Positions 8,552-16,524 of a stretch of DNA of 34,286 nt are shown here, in pieces. Source of the stretch: an uncultured Chloroflexota bacterium (GTDB lineage Bacteria > Chloroflexota > Dehalococcoidia > Lucifugimonadales > GCA-002694895); assembly GCA_950054395.1 (NCBI GenBank), contig CATLOZ010000008.1:1-34286 (forward strand), in the 5' to 3' direction. Numbering within the stretch: the stretch's first letter is position 1; every line of letters begins with the position of its first letter. The notes below the pieces were generated by a model, which saw only the letters and a program-made list of their open reading frames with translations, had not been told where the DNA came from and made no database searches. The translations under genes and the position numbers were made by a program.

Positions 8552-8904
8552 TTTATTGAAGATTTAGCTTTTTCTACTAATTGTTCGAATCCAACAGGCT
8601 CATTTATAGCCATATCAGAAAGTGTTTTTCTATCAATTTCAATTTCAGATTTTTTTAATCCGGACATGAAAACGCTATATGAAATGCCATGCTCTCTTGC
8701 TGCGGCATTTATTCTGACATTCCAAAGTCTTCTAAAATTTCTTTTTTTAGTTTTATTGTGTATATAGTTATACATTAAAGCATGTAAAACAGATTCGTTA
8801 GCCTGTCTAAATAATTTGCTTCTTGAACCTCGGTGTCCTTTTGCAAGGTTTAAAATTTTTTTATGGGATCGTTTTTTATTTGTTCCTCTTTTTATCCTAG
8901 TCAA
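8548..8904 (-). CDS. rplT: 50S ribosomal protein L20
   Basis: The 118 aa basic protein binds 23S rRNA early in large-subunit assembly and, in other bacteria, represses its own infC-rpmI-rplT operon. The family pattern is clear: N-terminal TRIKRGTNKKRSHKK, then GHRGSRSKLFRQA, RNFRRLWNVRINAAAREHG and SYSVFMSGLK. The start is TTG at 8904, with GGAG about 8 nt upstream. This gives the expected N-terminus (family MARVKRG). It is last in the infC operon, 21 nt after rpmI, and ends in a 4-nt convergent overlap with the SCO gene. Confidence 0.98.
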   Translation of the reverse strand: MTRIKRGTNKKRSHKKILNLAKGHRGSRSKLFRQANESVLHALMYNYIHNKTKKRNFRRLWNVRINAAAREHGISYSVFMSGLKKSEIEIDRKTLSDMAINEPVGFEQLVEKAKSSIN

Positions 8905-8925
8905 CTTATTCTCCGGTTTATAATA

Positions 8926-9114
8926 TTAAATTAATTTTTTCAATCTTTTAACATCTGCTTTATGTACGCTTACAGTATCATGAAAAGTTCTTTTTACTTT
9001 TTGTGATTTTTTTCTTTTTAAGTGACTACTGTTTCCTTTCATTCTAAGAAGTTTGCCGCTGCCGCTTACTTTTATTCTAGATGATGCACCTTTGTGAGTT
9101 TTCATTTTGGGCAT
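8926..9114 (-). CDS. rpmI: 50S ribosomal protein L35
   Basis: A 62 aa, Lys/Arg-rich protein with the L35 signature MPKMKTHKGASSRIKVSGSG, followed by SHLKRKKSQKVKR and a C-terminal DVKRLKKLI. The length is near the family norm of 62-67. It is a component of the large ribosomal subunit. It starts with ATG at 9114, only 5 nt after the infC stop, and lies between infC and rplT in the widely conserved order. Translation is probably coupled to infC. Confidence 0.97.
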   Translation of the reverse strand: MPKMKTHKGASSRIKVSGSGKLLRMKGNSSHLKRKKSQKVKRTFHDTVSVHKADVKRLKKLI

Positions 9115-9119
9115 ATTTT

Positions 9120-9659
9120 TTATCCTTTATTAATTTTATTTGATGGTGGCATTAAAGTCATAGATAGAATATTGCCACTCATTCCTGGAGGGGATTCTAG
9201 TATTGCTTCATCTAAAAGAGAATCTCTCACAGTTTTTAATACGTTCATCCCAAGTTCTGGGTGAGTAATCTCTCTTCCCCTAAATAATACTGTTATTTTG
9301 ACTTTATTTCCTTTTGATAGAAATTTTTTAACTTGTTTTATTTTCCAGTCTAATTCATTATCTCCTGTTCTTGTTTTAAATTTAACTTCTTTAGTTTTTT
9401 GTATTGAAGTTTTTACTCTACTTTGTTTTTTGGCTGTCCTTTCTTTTCTGGTAAGTTTATATTTATGTTTACCATAGTCCATTATTTTGCAGACAGGAGG
9501 TTGAGCACCCGGAGATACTTCTACTAAATCCAGAGATCTCAGGAGTGCATGATTAACAGCGTCTTTAGTGAGTAAGACCCCCATTTGCTTTCCGTTTTCG
9601 TCTATGACCAAAACTCTATCTGATTTTATCCCTTCATTTATGAAGTAATCTTTTGCTAT
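9120..9659 (-). CDS. infC: Translation initiation factor IF-3, apparent AUA start
   Basis: IF-3 binds the 30S subunit and rejects non-canonical initiation codons. The protein has the N-domain (SLDLVEVSPGAQPPVCKIMD), a basic linker and a C-domain with VTVLFRGRE-like KITVLFRGREITHPELG. An ATG-like or TTG start downstream (TTG at 9611) would delete the conserved N-terminal strand INEGIKSDRV, which is encoded in the same open frame up to a stop at 9681. That stretch has no ATG, GTG or TTG. GGGAG at 9667-9671 lies 7 nt before an ATA codon at 9657-9659, giving a 179 aa protein beginning (M)AKDYFINEGI. E. coli infC uses AUU for autoregulation, so AUA here would serve the same purpose. Start choice is inference; gene identity is certain. 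Confidence 0.93.
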   Translation of the reverse strand: MAKDYFINEGIKSDRVLVIDENGKQMGVLLTKDAVNHALLRSLDLVEVSPGAQPPVCKIMDYGKHKYKLTRKERTAKKQSRVKTSIQKTKEVKFKTRTGDNELDWKIKQVKKFLSKGNKVKITVLFRGREITHPELGMNVLKTVRDSLLDEAILESPPGMSGNILSMTLMPPSNKINKG

Positions 9660-9684
9660 TTTATTTCTCCCATAATAAAATTAA

Positions 9685-9701
9685 CCACGAAAATTTCGTG
9701 G
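9685..9701 (-). promoter_or_regulatory. Hairpin in the infC leader
   Basis: A perfect 17-nt inverted repeat (CCACGAAATTTTCGTGG on the minus strand) has a GC-capped stem and a tiny A/T centre. It lies between recO and infC, just after the predicted transcription start and 25 nt before the AUA codon, and is followed by a T-rich stretch (TTAATTTTATT). It could be a leader attenuator or mRNA-stability element for infC, or a terminator for readthrough from recO. The stem is exceptional in this AT-rich context. Confidence 0.6.
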
Positions 9702-9712
9702 CATAATATGAG

Positions 9713-9741
9713 AGTCTAGCATAACCATTCTCTTCATTCAA
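9713..9741 (-). promoter_or_regulatory. Predicted sigma70-type promoter of infC-rpmI-rplT
   Basis: On the minus strand, TTGAAT (9736-9741) and TAGACT (9713-9718) are separated by 17 nt, with TG one base before the -10 box (extended -10, TATGCTAGACT). Transcription would begin near 9706, giving a leader of about 47 nt containing the 9685-9701 hairpin and the GGGAG Shine-Dalgarno. It separates the ribosomal operon from the upstream recO genes. Confidence 0.5.
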
Positions 9742-9761
9742 CAGATTTTATATTTATAATA

Positions 9762-10529
9762 TTAGTACTTATTTAATGAAGAGAATAATATTTTTTCAGA
9801 TTTCAATTCTTTATTAGTATAAAACTTTATATATGTTGATAGTTTTTTATATAAACTTAGTTCGACTTTTTTCGTAATTATATTATTTATATTTAAGTTA
9901 TTATCATATTCAGTATTTTTAATATGCTTTAATAATCTGATTTCTTGTTCTAATAATTTCAAACTTGAAAATTTTGTTTTTTCAGAACATTTATTACAAA
10001 AAATTCCACTTTCAATCAAATTTAAAAGATAATCTCCCGGTTGAATTTTATTATTACAATTTAAACATATGTTAATTTCGGGGAATATTCCTTCTGCTAA
10101 AAGTAACTTAATTTGAAAATAAACTAAAGTAAAGATAAATATATCGTTTGATATCCATTTCAAACATTTACTAACTAAATGATAAATATAATTATTATTC
10201 TCATTTATAGAATTAAAATTTATTGTCAATTCGGCGATTATATTTCCTGAAGATAGATTTGTTAGTTTTATTGGTCTTTCAAACCACGTTTCAACGGATT
10301 TGGCTTCATAAATTATATAAAAATTATCTGTAATAGAAGCTTTGAAATTCATTTTTTGAAATACATCTATATAATCAAAATTTTTATTTGATGTTTTTCT
10401 TATTCTTTTGATTATAGCTGTGATTATCCCTTTATGAGGGCTTAGTATATTGAAAATTTTGTCGAATTCACCATATTCATATGATGATATAGTTATACCT
10501 TCAAAATTTAAATATTCCCTTTTTTGCAT
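9762..10529 (-). CDS. recO: DNA repair protein RecO
   Basis: RecO anneals single strands and, with RecR, loads RecA on SSB-coated gaps. The 255 aa chain has an N-terminal OB-fold (GITISSYEYGEFDKIFNILSPHKGI), a helical middle region and a zinc-finger-like C-x2-C ... C-x2-C (CLNCNNKIQPGDY ... GIFCNKC, about 155-178). The sequence diverges from well-studied homologues, but the N-terminal pattern, length and adjacency to recR make the call secure. It starts with ATG at 10529, 34 nt after the recR stop. The next gene downstream, infC, appears to have its own promoter. Confidence 0.9.
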   Translation of the reverse strand: MQKREYLNFEGITISSYEYGEFDKIFNILSPHKGIITAIIKRIRKTSNKNFDYIDVFQKMNFKASITDNFYIIYEAKSVETWFERPIKLTNLSSGNIIAELTINFNSINENNNYIYHLVSKCLKWISNDIFIFTLVYFQIKLLLAEGIFPEINICLNCNNKIQPGDYLLNLIESGIFCNKCSEKTKFSSLKLLEQEIRLLKHIKNTEYDNNLNINNIITKKVELSLYKKLSTYIKFYTNKELKSEKILFSSLNKY

Positions 10530-10563
10530 TATATTATTTTACTTAAATATTTGAGTGATTATA

Positions 10564-11178
10564 TTACTCAAATATTTGCCTGGAATTGAAAGCTTGAGTT
10601 AGTGTTTTTGGGTCTGTATAATCCAAATCTCCTCCGAATGGAATGCCTACAGCAAGTCTTGAGATTTTTATATTTGCTGATTTGATCTGATTAGAGATAT
10701 AAGTAGCTGTTGCATCACCTTCAATAGTGGGATTTGTGGCTAATATAATTTCCGTTGGTGGCTTTTTCTCAATTCTTTTTATTAATGATGAAATAGTTAG
10801 TTCATTAGGTCCAATACCATTAATTGGAGATATATATCCATTAAGAATATGATAAGACCCATTATAATTATTGGTGCTTTCTATTGCATAAGCATCAATT
10901 GAATCTTGTACTATGCAGATTGATTTTTGATCTCTCATTTCATCAGTACATATATTACATGGATTTATTTCCGTAACTATGAAGCAATTATTACAGAAAG
11001 ATAATTTTTGTTTTGATTTGATTAGGCTATCTGCTAAAGATAGTATTTTATTTTCGGGTGATTTTATAATATGGAAGGCTAATCTTTCAGCCGTTTTAGG
11101 GCCAATGCCTGGTAGTTGATTAAGATGATTTATTAAATCAGATATCACAGAAGAGATTGAAACATTTTTTTTATTCAA
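10564..11178 (-). CDS. recR: Recombination protein RecR
   Basis: Ring-forming DNA-binding protein of the RecFOR pathway. The 204 aa protein shows the helix-hairpin-helix segment QLPGIGPKTAERLAFHI, a four-Cys zinc motif (CNNCF ... CNIC), a TOPRIM domain with SICIVQDSIDAYAIE and EIILATNPTIEGDATATY, and the C-terminal SRLAVGIPFGGDLDYTD. The start is TTG at 11178, right after the ybaB stop, with AGGA inside the end of ybaB. The ybaB-recR order directly after dnaX is conserved in many bacteria. Confidence 0.96.
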   Translation of the reverse strand: MNKKNVSISSVISDLINHLNQLPGIGPKTAERLAFHIIKSPENKILSLADSLIKSKQKLSFCNNCFIVTEINPCNICTDEMRDQKSICIVQDSIDAYAIESTNNYNGSYHILNGYISPINGIGPNELTISSLIKRIEKKPPTEIILATNPTIEGDATATYISNQIKSANIKISRLAVGIPFGGDLDYTDPKTLTQAFNSRQIFE

Positions 11179-11179
11179 A

Positions 11180-11473
11180 TTACATTCCTAATAAATTACT
11201 TATTGATCCAAGTTGAGCATTTGCATTTTTTTGTGATTTTTCAATAGCTTTGTTGATTGTTTCAGTAAGATCATTTTCTAAATTTTTTATTAATTTAGAA
11301 TCTTGATTTTTTATATTTAATTTTATTTCTTTTATTTTAAAAGTCCCATCTACAGTTACAGAAATTGTATCTGATTTATTGTTTTGTGTGACTGTAGTTT
11401 GTTTTAATTTTTTTTGTATTTGTTTCATTTGGTTTTTCATTTGAAAAACATTTTTAAGGTTTTTAGGATTCAT
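11180..11473 (-). CDS. ybaB: YbaB/EbfC family nucleoid-associated protein
   Basis: Small DNA-binding protein of the YbaB/EbfC family, almost always encoded between dnaX and recR as here. The 97 aa chain begins MNPKNLKNVFQMKNQMKQIQ, an amphipathic helix, continues with a beta-hairpin (ISVTVDGTFKIKEIKL) and a C-terminal helix, and ends LLGM. I prefer ATG 11473 over TTG 11479. AAGGAG lies 7 nt before the ATG but only 1 nt before the TTG, and family members start at this point. The start overlaps the end of dnaX by 11 nt, and the stop is 1 nt from the recR start. Confidence 0.9.
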   Translation of the reverse strand: MNPKNLKNVFQMKNQMKQIQKKLKQTTVTQNNKSDTISVTVDGTFKIKEIKLNIKNQDSKLIKNLENDLTETINKAIEKSQKNANAQLGSISNLLGM

Positions 11474-13037
11474 TTTCAATCTCCTTTAAGGATATTAATT
11501 TTCCATATTTAGATGCTTCAGACAAAAATAATGCCTCATCATTTTTATTTGATTTATCATTAGTTTCCTCATTATTATTTGTTAGTTTCAGATTTAATAA
11601 TAATTCTTTTCCCCATATTGATTTAGTTGCTGATCTTGCTAATTTGATATTTTCAGGATTGTTTATTTCCACTTTCAACATTTCAATTTGACTTTTATGT
11701 GTGAAATATAAATTTAATAAATTTTCATTAATTTTATAACTTTTGATGGCTTTCATTTTCCAGTACCAATTTTTATTTTCAAACGCTTGAATAAATTTCA
11801 TTAAATCAGATTGAGGGTGTTGTGAGATATATTTTGATGGTATTGGCTTGCTTTTAGATTGTATTGAATTTTTTTGATTTGCAGGTATTTTTATATCATT
11901 ATTTTCAATTTGATCAATATTCCTTTTTTGGGATATTGAATTTGAATTTTCATTGGATGGAATTTGAAATAATTCAAAAAGCTCTATGAGCATTATTTCT
12001 AAATTTAGCCGAAAATTCTCAATATTAATAATATCTTTTGCATTTATGATTTCGGAAATTTTTTTAATTGTAGTGATATCTAGAATAGATGCCATTTTAT
12101 TGATTTCAGATTTTTTTGTTTCCAACCCGTATTTGTAGTGTATTAATTTCAGACATGTTTTGCGGAATCCGTTCATTATCGAACTAAAGCTACTACCTTT
12201 ATTTATTTCTTCATTTAATAACAAAAGCGCAGAGTTAAGATCTTTTGAATGTAGATAGTTCAATATTTCTACAGGTATATCATCTGTTATGATACCCAAC
12301 GTAAATCTAATTAGATTTTCATCAATTTCGTTATTATTTTGTTTAAGAATGCATTTTTCTAATAAATTTTCAGCATTTCTAAGACTGCCATTTGCATGAG
12401 ATGCAATTATGTGAGCATCTTTTGTTGTTAATATTAACTTCTCATCTTGTGCTATTTTTACTAATTTTGCAGATATATTACTTTCATCTATCGATTTAAA
12501 TTCAACTATTTGACATCTTGATAAGATTGTTTGAGGAATCTTTTGAGGATCTGTTGTTACAAGGATTATTATTAAGTGATCTGGAGGTTCTTCCAAGGTT
12601 TTTAATAATGCATTGAACGAATGCCTACTTAACATATGTACTTCATCTAAGATATAGACTTTAAATTTGTTTAATCCGGACAAAAAGTTAATTTTTTGTA
12701 ACATTACTTCAGTTAAATCTTCTACTTGTCTTATTGAACTTGCTGCATCGAGTTCTATAAGAGCATTAGAAGAATAATCGTTAATTGAACTACATGATGT
12801 GCAAGTACAATTAGAAATATCTAGTTTCAAAGTATCGTAATTTTCACAATTTACAGATTTTGCAAATGCTCTGGCTGTACTGGTTTTGCCTGTACCTGAC
12901 GGACCTGAAAATACATATGATTGAGATAATCTTTTATGAATAATAGAATTTATTAATAATTTGATAATTTCTTCTTGTCCTAATATTTCTGTTAGGCTTT
13001 TAGGTCTCCATTTTCTATATAAAACTTCTTTTTGCAT
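11463..13037 (-). CDS. dnaX: DNA polymerase III subunit gamma/tau
   Basis: Clamp-loader ATPase of the replisome. The 524 aa protein contains Walker A GPSGTGKT (45-52), zinc cysteines C64, C77, C79 and C82, Walker B DEVH (131-134) and the SRC motif with Arg174 as arginine finger. A collar domain follows to about residue 360, then a low-complexity Asn/Ser/Lys linker (360-405) and a short C-terminal domain. In the linker an in-frame A-AAA-AAT run (11874-11868) is a possible -1 slippage site. Slippage would end translation at a TAA (11856-11854), giving a gamma-like product of about 394 aa. This is speculation. The gene lies 2 nt after ybeY and overlaps ybaB. Confidence 0.97.
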   Translation of the reverse strand: MQKEVLYRKWRPKSLTEILGQEEIIKLLINSIIHKRLSQSYVFSGPSGTGKTSTARAFAKSVNCENYDTLKLDISNCTCTSCSSINDYSSNALIELDAASSIRQVEDLTEVMLQKINFLSGLNKFKVYILDEVHMLSRHSFNALLKTLEEPPDHLIIILVTTDPQKIPQTILSRCQIVEFKSIDESNISAKLVKIAQDEKLILTTKDAHIIASHANGSLRNAENLLEKCILKQNNNEIDENLIRFTLGIITDDIPVEILNYLHSKDLNSALLLLNEEINKGSSFSSIMNGFRKTCLKLIHYKYGLETKKSEINKMASILDITTIKKISEIINAKDIINIENFRLNLEIMLIELFELFQIPSNENSNSISQKRNIDQIENNDIKIPANQKNSIQSKSKPIPSKYISQHPQSDLMKFIQAFENKNWYWKMKAIKSYKINENLLNLYFTHKSQIEMLKVEINNPENIKLARSATKSIWGKELLLNLKLTNNNEETNDKSNKNDEALFLSEASKYGKLISLKEIENES

Positions 13038-13039
13038 TT

Positions 13040-13537
13040 TTAATATTTAATTTTATTTAATATATAATTTTGCTTTTCAGTCATTTTTTTTTCATCTTTA
13101 ATATTTTCATGATCATAACCATTTAAATGTAATATACCATGTATTATTAATTTTTTAATTTCATTATCAAATATAATTCTTTTATTCTCATTTTGATTTT
13201 TTATATATTCTAAAGAAATAGCTAAATCCCCTATCAAGATTTTATTAATGTCAGAATGTTTTGGAAAATCAATATTATTTATTTTTTTAATTTTTTCAGT
13301 ACCATAATAAGTTCCTGAAAAATCAGGAGAAAAAGATAAAATATCAGTTGGTTCCAAAATTCCCCGAAATTCTGAATTTAATTCAGCAATTTTATTATTA
13401 TCAACAAATAAAATATTAATTTGCGAAGATGGATTCAAATTTAAAATTTTAAAGATATTAGGTATGTATTGAGGGATATCTTTATTATTAAAGTTTATTT
13501 TTAAATTAGTATCAAAATGTATATTAATGTTAGACAT
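13040..13537 (-). CDS. ybeY: Endoribonuclease YbeY (rRNA maturation factor)
   Basis: Zinc-dependent single-strand endoribonuclease involved in 16S rRNA 3'-end maturation and ribosome quality control. The 165 aa protein has the diagnostic metal motif H133GILH137LNGYDH143. A second conserved part is FRGILEPTDILSFSP, corresponding to the usual FRxxDxPTDVLSFP. The usual short arginine is followed by an Ile-Leu insertion. It starts with ATG at 13537, 11 nt after hflC, and stops 2 nt before dnaX, so it is probably co-transcribed with both. Confidence 0.95.
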   Translation of the reverse strand: MSNINIHFDTNLKINFNNKDIPQYIPNIFKILNLNPSSQINILFVDNNKIAELNSEFRGILEPTDILSFSPDFSGTYYGTEKIKKINNIDFPKHSDINKILIGDLAISLEYIKNQNENKRIIFDNEIKKLIIHGILHLNGYDHENIKDEKKMTEKQNYILNKIKY

Positions 13538-13548
13538 TAATAATTAAT

Positions 13549-14430
13549 CTACTTTGAAGGCATACTGGAAAATTTATTTGCTCCAAATAACGAATCTAAT
13601 ATATTTGAATCCTTTGGAATAATAATAGTTGTGTTTGCATTGAAACTATTTTCATATGTTTCCAATTGTCTTAGAAATCGATAGAATTCAGGATCGCGAC
13701 CATGTGCCTCAGATAATATTTTGATTGCTGTTGCTTCAGCATTACCAACGATTATCTTAGCTTCTTTATCGGCTTTTGCCTTTATAATTGAAGCATCTTT
13801 ATCTACTTCAGATCTTACAGTTAAATCAACTTCTGCTGCTTCAGCTCTTTCTTTATCAGCTTTTCTTTTTCTTTCAGCCTGCATTCTTCCGTATATGCTT
13901 TCAGCTATTTCTTCAGGGAAATCTGCTCTTTTAATTCTTACATCAACAAGTTCAATTCCAAATTCACGTATTTTGGGACCTGCTTGTTGTTTTACTTTAT
14001 TCATTATTTGTTCTCGATTAGTTTTTATTATTTCAACTTGTAAATCTGAAGCTATTTCTCTTCTTAATTCAGATGAGATGATATCTATGGCTCTTGATGC
14101 TGCTAAGGATTCATTACGAGTTGTCTTAAAAAATAATAGTGGATCAACAATTTTCCCTCTGGCATAAATATCTATTACTAAACGTTTTTTATCGCTTGTT
14201 AAAAGAGAATCAGGAGGAGCGTCAAAAATTAATAGTCTTTTTTCAAATTTTCTAACTTGATCTACGAATGGTAGTTTAAAATTTAATCCGGGATTAGTAG
14301 ATGTCTTAATAGGTTCCCCAAACCTAGTTACTATAGCAGTATTTGTTTCATCAACAATAAACATTGATTGTATTCCAACAAAAAATATTATTAGTATTAT
14401 AATTAGTATCGCAGTATATGATCTTTTCAT
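13549..14430 (-). CDS. hflC: HflC, SPFH/prohibitin membrane protein
   Basis: Partner of HflK in the large SPFH cage that surrounds and modulates the AAA protease FtsH, whose gene starts at the right end of this window. The 293 aa protein has one N-terminal TM anchor (about 5-24), the SPFH domain beginning IVDETNTAIVTRFGEP, and FDAPPDSLLTSDKKRLVIDIYA. The coiled-coil region contains RIKRADFPEEIAESIYGRMQ, and the C-terminus is typical of HflC (EFYRFLRQLETYENSF). It starts with ATG at 14430, with GAGG in the end of hflK and only 1 nt between the genes. Confidence 0.95.
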   Translation of the reverse strand: MKRSYTAILIIILIIFFVGIQSMFIVDETNTAIVTRFGEPIKTSTNPGLNFKLPFVDQVRKFEKRLLIFDAPPDSLLTSDKKRLVIDIYARGKIVDPLLFFKTTRNESLAASRAIDIISSELRREIASDLQVEIIKTNREQIMNKVKQQAGPKIREFGIELVDVRIKRADFPEEIAESIYGRMQAERKRKADKERAEAAEVDLTVRSEVDKDASIIKAKADKEAKIIVGNAEATAIKILSEAHGRDPEFYRFLRQLETYENSFNANTTIIIPKDSNILDSLFGANKFSSMPSK

Positions 14431-14431
14431 A

Positions 14432-15430
14432 TTAATCCTCTAACGTCCCAATAACTTGTTTTACATTATCGGAGTTAAAAATATATATTTTATTAGGATC
14501 CCCTATTATTATTTGTTTTAATTTTGGTAGTACTCTTTCTATTGTTTCTAGATATAGCCTTGATTCTGTTGTTTCTTTTTGCAAATTATATTCTTTAAGT
14601 ATTGAGTTGAATTTATCAGCTTCACCTTGTGATTCAGCAATTCTTACTGCTTCATAAGCTTTTGCATCTTGTATGACTTTAGCTGCATACCCTCTTGCTT
14701 TTGGCAGTATATCTTCTCTATACGCATCAGCAAGATTTATTATTTTTGCTTTATCTTCTCTTGCTCTTACAACATCATCAAATGCATCTTGTACTTGTTG
14801 GGGAGGTTGTACATTTTGTAATTTTACTTCTCTGACTCTTATACCTGTCTCGTAATTATCCAATAGAGATTGCATGAGTATTTTAGTTTCTGATTGAACA
14901 GCTTCTTTTTCTGTAGTTAATACATCATCTATAGGTTTACTTCCAACTACCTGTCTTAAAGCTGTTTCTGCTACATCCATCATAGTTTTTTCGCTTGGCG
15001 AGATTGTCTTGTAAAGAAAGTTTTTTAGGTCCTTAATATCAAATTGAACTAATAATTGTGCATCAACTATATTTTCATCACCAGTTATCATTAGAGCTTC
15101 ACTAGGAACTGCTTTATCTCCCCTGAATCCCAATTCTAATCTTCTGATTGTATCTGTGGCTACAATATCTTTATCTCCTATTGGTGATGGGAAGAACCAA
15201 TGTAATCCTGGGCCTGCTAATGAATTAAATTTACCAAATAGTTTTAAAGCTGCTTGTTCTCCTGGTTGAACTGTGAATATTCCTGAGCTTCCCCATAACC
15301 CAATAAAAAATAAGATTACAATGATAAAGATAAAAAAGTTATTTTTTGGAAGTGGTATATATTTTCTAATATTATTTAGAATATTGCTAAGTTTAGAAAA
15401 ATTAAATTCTGGTTCTTTGTTGTTAAACAC
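14432..15430 (-). CDS. hflK: HflK, SPFH/prohibitin membrane protein
   Basis: Companion of HflC. The 332 aa protein has a short cytoplasmic N-terminus and one TM helix (about 32-50). The SPFH domain follows, starting GIFTVQPGEQAALKLFGKF and PGLHWFFPSPIG, then the HflK segment VREVKLQNVQPPQQVQDAFDD and a coiled coil (AREDKAKIINLADAYRED). The long Gly/Pro-rich N-terminal tail of proteobacterial HflK is missing. The start is GTG at 15430, with AAGG a few bases before it. It is preceded by a 58-nt gap, enough for an extra promoter, though none stands out. Confidence 0.94.
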   Translation of the reverse strand: MFNNKEPEFNFSKLSNILNNIRKYIPLPKNNFFIFIIVILFFIGLWGSSGIFTVQPGEQAALKLFGKFNSLAGPGLHWFFPSPIGDKDIVATDTIRRLELGFRGDKAVPSEALMITGDENIVDAQLLVQFDIKDLKNFLYKTISPSEKTMMDVAETALRQVVGSKPIDDVLTTEKEAVQSETKILMQSLLDNYETGIRVREVKLQNVQPPQQVQDAFDDVVRAREDKAKIINLADAYREDILPKARGYAAKVIQDAKAYEAVRIAESQGEADKFNSILKEYNLQKETTESRLYLETIERVLPKLKQIIIGDPNKIYIFNSDNVKQVIGTLED

Positions 15431-15488
15431 TTATTTACCTTATTGACTATATTATTTAATTATAGTTAATTTTAGTCATAAAGAATAT

Positions 15489-16520
15489 CTAATTTACACA
15501 TTTCTTTATATCTAGATCAGAATTCAAAATATTTTCAAATTTTGAAAAATTATTAATATTTTTAAGTTTGTTTATAAAAACATTTAATTTTGCATTCTTT
15601 GTTCGGATACATTTTAATTTAGACAATATATTGTTTGTACTTTGTGGTGTGTTTCCATATGAGTTATAAAAAGCAAAATAAGCCTGATTGATCTTTCTTA
15701 TTTGATATCCTTGATCATTTAACTTGTTTTTTTGTGATAACATGAATTTTTCAGCTATATCAATTTTGTTTTTCGAAAGTAAGTTGTCAGTTATCGAACG
15801 AGTGAATCTGATTTCAGAATTAAATGAATTTATTTCTTTGGTTTTAATCTTTGTTGATTGAGTTTCGTTAATCATAATGTTATTTGCTAATTCTTCACTA
15901 ATATAACTTACCAGAGTTTCATTTAAAGCTAACATTTTATTATCTTTATAAATATTTTGACCAAGATCATACAATGAAAAATATTGATGAAGCCATTCAT
16001 GAATTGTATTATTGATAATTTTAGTATGCTCCATATCTTTTGGTATTAAAGATGGATAAAAAGCTATGCCACCTATTTTAAGCACTATTGCAGAAACATT
16101 GAATTTTTTTTCTATTTGATTTTCGATTATTTCCTTTTCTTTAATTGTTAAGTTTTGTTTTAATAGGATAGAGTAGGTTAGTTTTATTTCATTTGTTGGA
16201 GATATGATTAAAATATTAGGAGTATTATCAAGTTTGAATCTTAGCTTAGGGAAAAGGAATTTATTGAATATTAATATATTATTTTTTTTAATTTCATTTT
16301 CAATTATTTTTTTAATTTCATTTGATTCATCAGGTTGATGACTTTTATTTTGATTTAATTCATTAACAATTAAATTTGTTATATTTTTAATTTCCCATTC
16401 ATAAATATTAAAAATATTATTTGCCACATGGATATTAATGGGATTGATTTTTGTAGACTCAGGTATTTGGATCATGAAAATCATTAATATAAAGATTGTC
16501 AGGTATTTTAATTTTAACAA
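15489..16520 (-). CDS. Putative membrane-anchored or secreted HExxH metallopeptidase, unknown family
   Basis: I cannot name the family. The 343 aa protein has a hydrophobic N-terminus (about 5-19) that could be a signal peptide or signal anchor. The middle carries H174-E-W-L-H178 followed by N200-E201-T-L-V-S-Y at about 23 residues. This spacing fits a gluzincin zinc site with E201 as third ligand. The region around it is HTKIINNTIHEWLHQYFSLY. The rest is Asn/Lys-rich and helical. The start is TTG at 16520, 4 nt after the upstream gene. No Shine-Dalgarno is visible, so a slightly later ATG is possible. It sits upstream of hflK, suggesting a role at the membrane linked to protein turnover, but this is only positional. 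Confidence 0.6.
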   Translation of the reverse strand: MLKLKYLTIFILMIFMIQIPESTKINPINIHVANNIFNIYEWEIKNITNLIVNELNQNKSHQPDESNEIKKIIENEIKKNNILIFNKFLFPKLRFKLDNTPNILIISPTNEIKLTYSILLKQNLTIKEKEIIENQIEKKFNVSAIVLKIGGIAFYPSLIPKDMEHTKIINNTIHEWLHQYFSLYDLGQNIYKDNKMLALNETLVSYISEELANNIMINETQSTKIKTKEINSFNSEIRFTRSITDNLLSKNKIDIAEKFMLSQKNKLNDQGYQIRKINQAYFAFYNSYGNTPQSTNNILSKLKCIRTKNAKLNVFINKLKNINNFSKFENILNSDLDIKKCVN

Positions 16521-16524
16521 GCTA

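Noticed and set aside
9120-9611. infC starting at TTG 9611 (163 aa)
   Set aside because: It would remove the conserved IF-3 N-terminal strand encoded upstream in the same frame, and no Shine-Dalgarno precedes the TTG.
9658-9673. Mini-ORF ATG-GGA-GAA-ATA-AAA-TAG whose stop overlaps the proposed infC AUA codon
   Set aside because: It has no Shine-Dalgarno and its sequence is mostly the infC Shine-Dalgarno and spacer themselves. Overlap by chance in A-rich DNA is likely, so it is not listed as a gene.
13721-14167. 148 aa plus-strand open frame opposite hflC, and similar long frames opposite hflK and the deacylase
   Set aside because: Antisense shadows of strongly conserved coding regions, with Ser/Leu/Ala-rich low-information translations and no Shine-Dalgarno.
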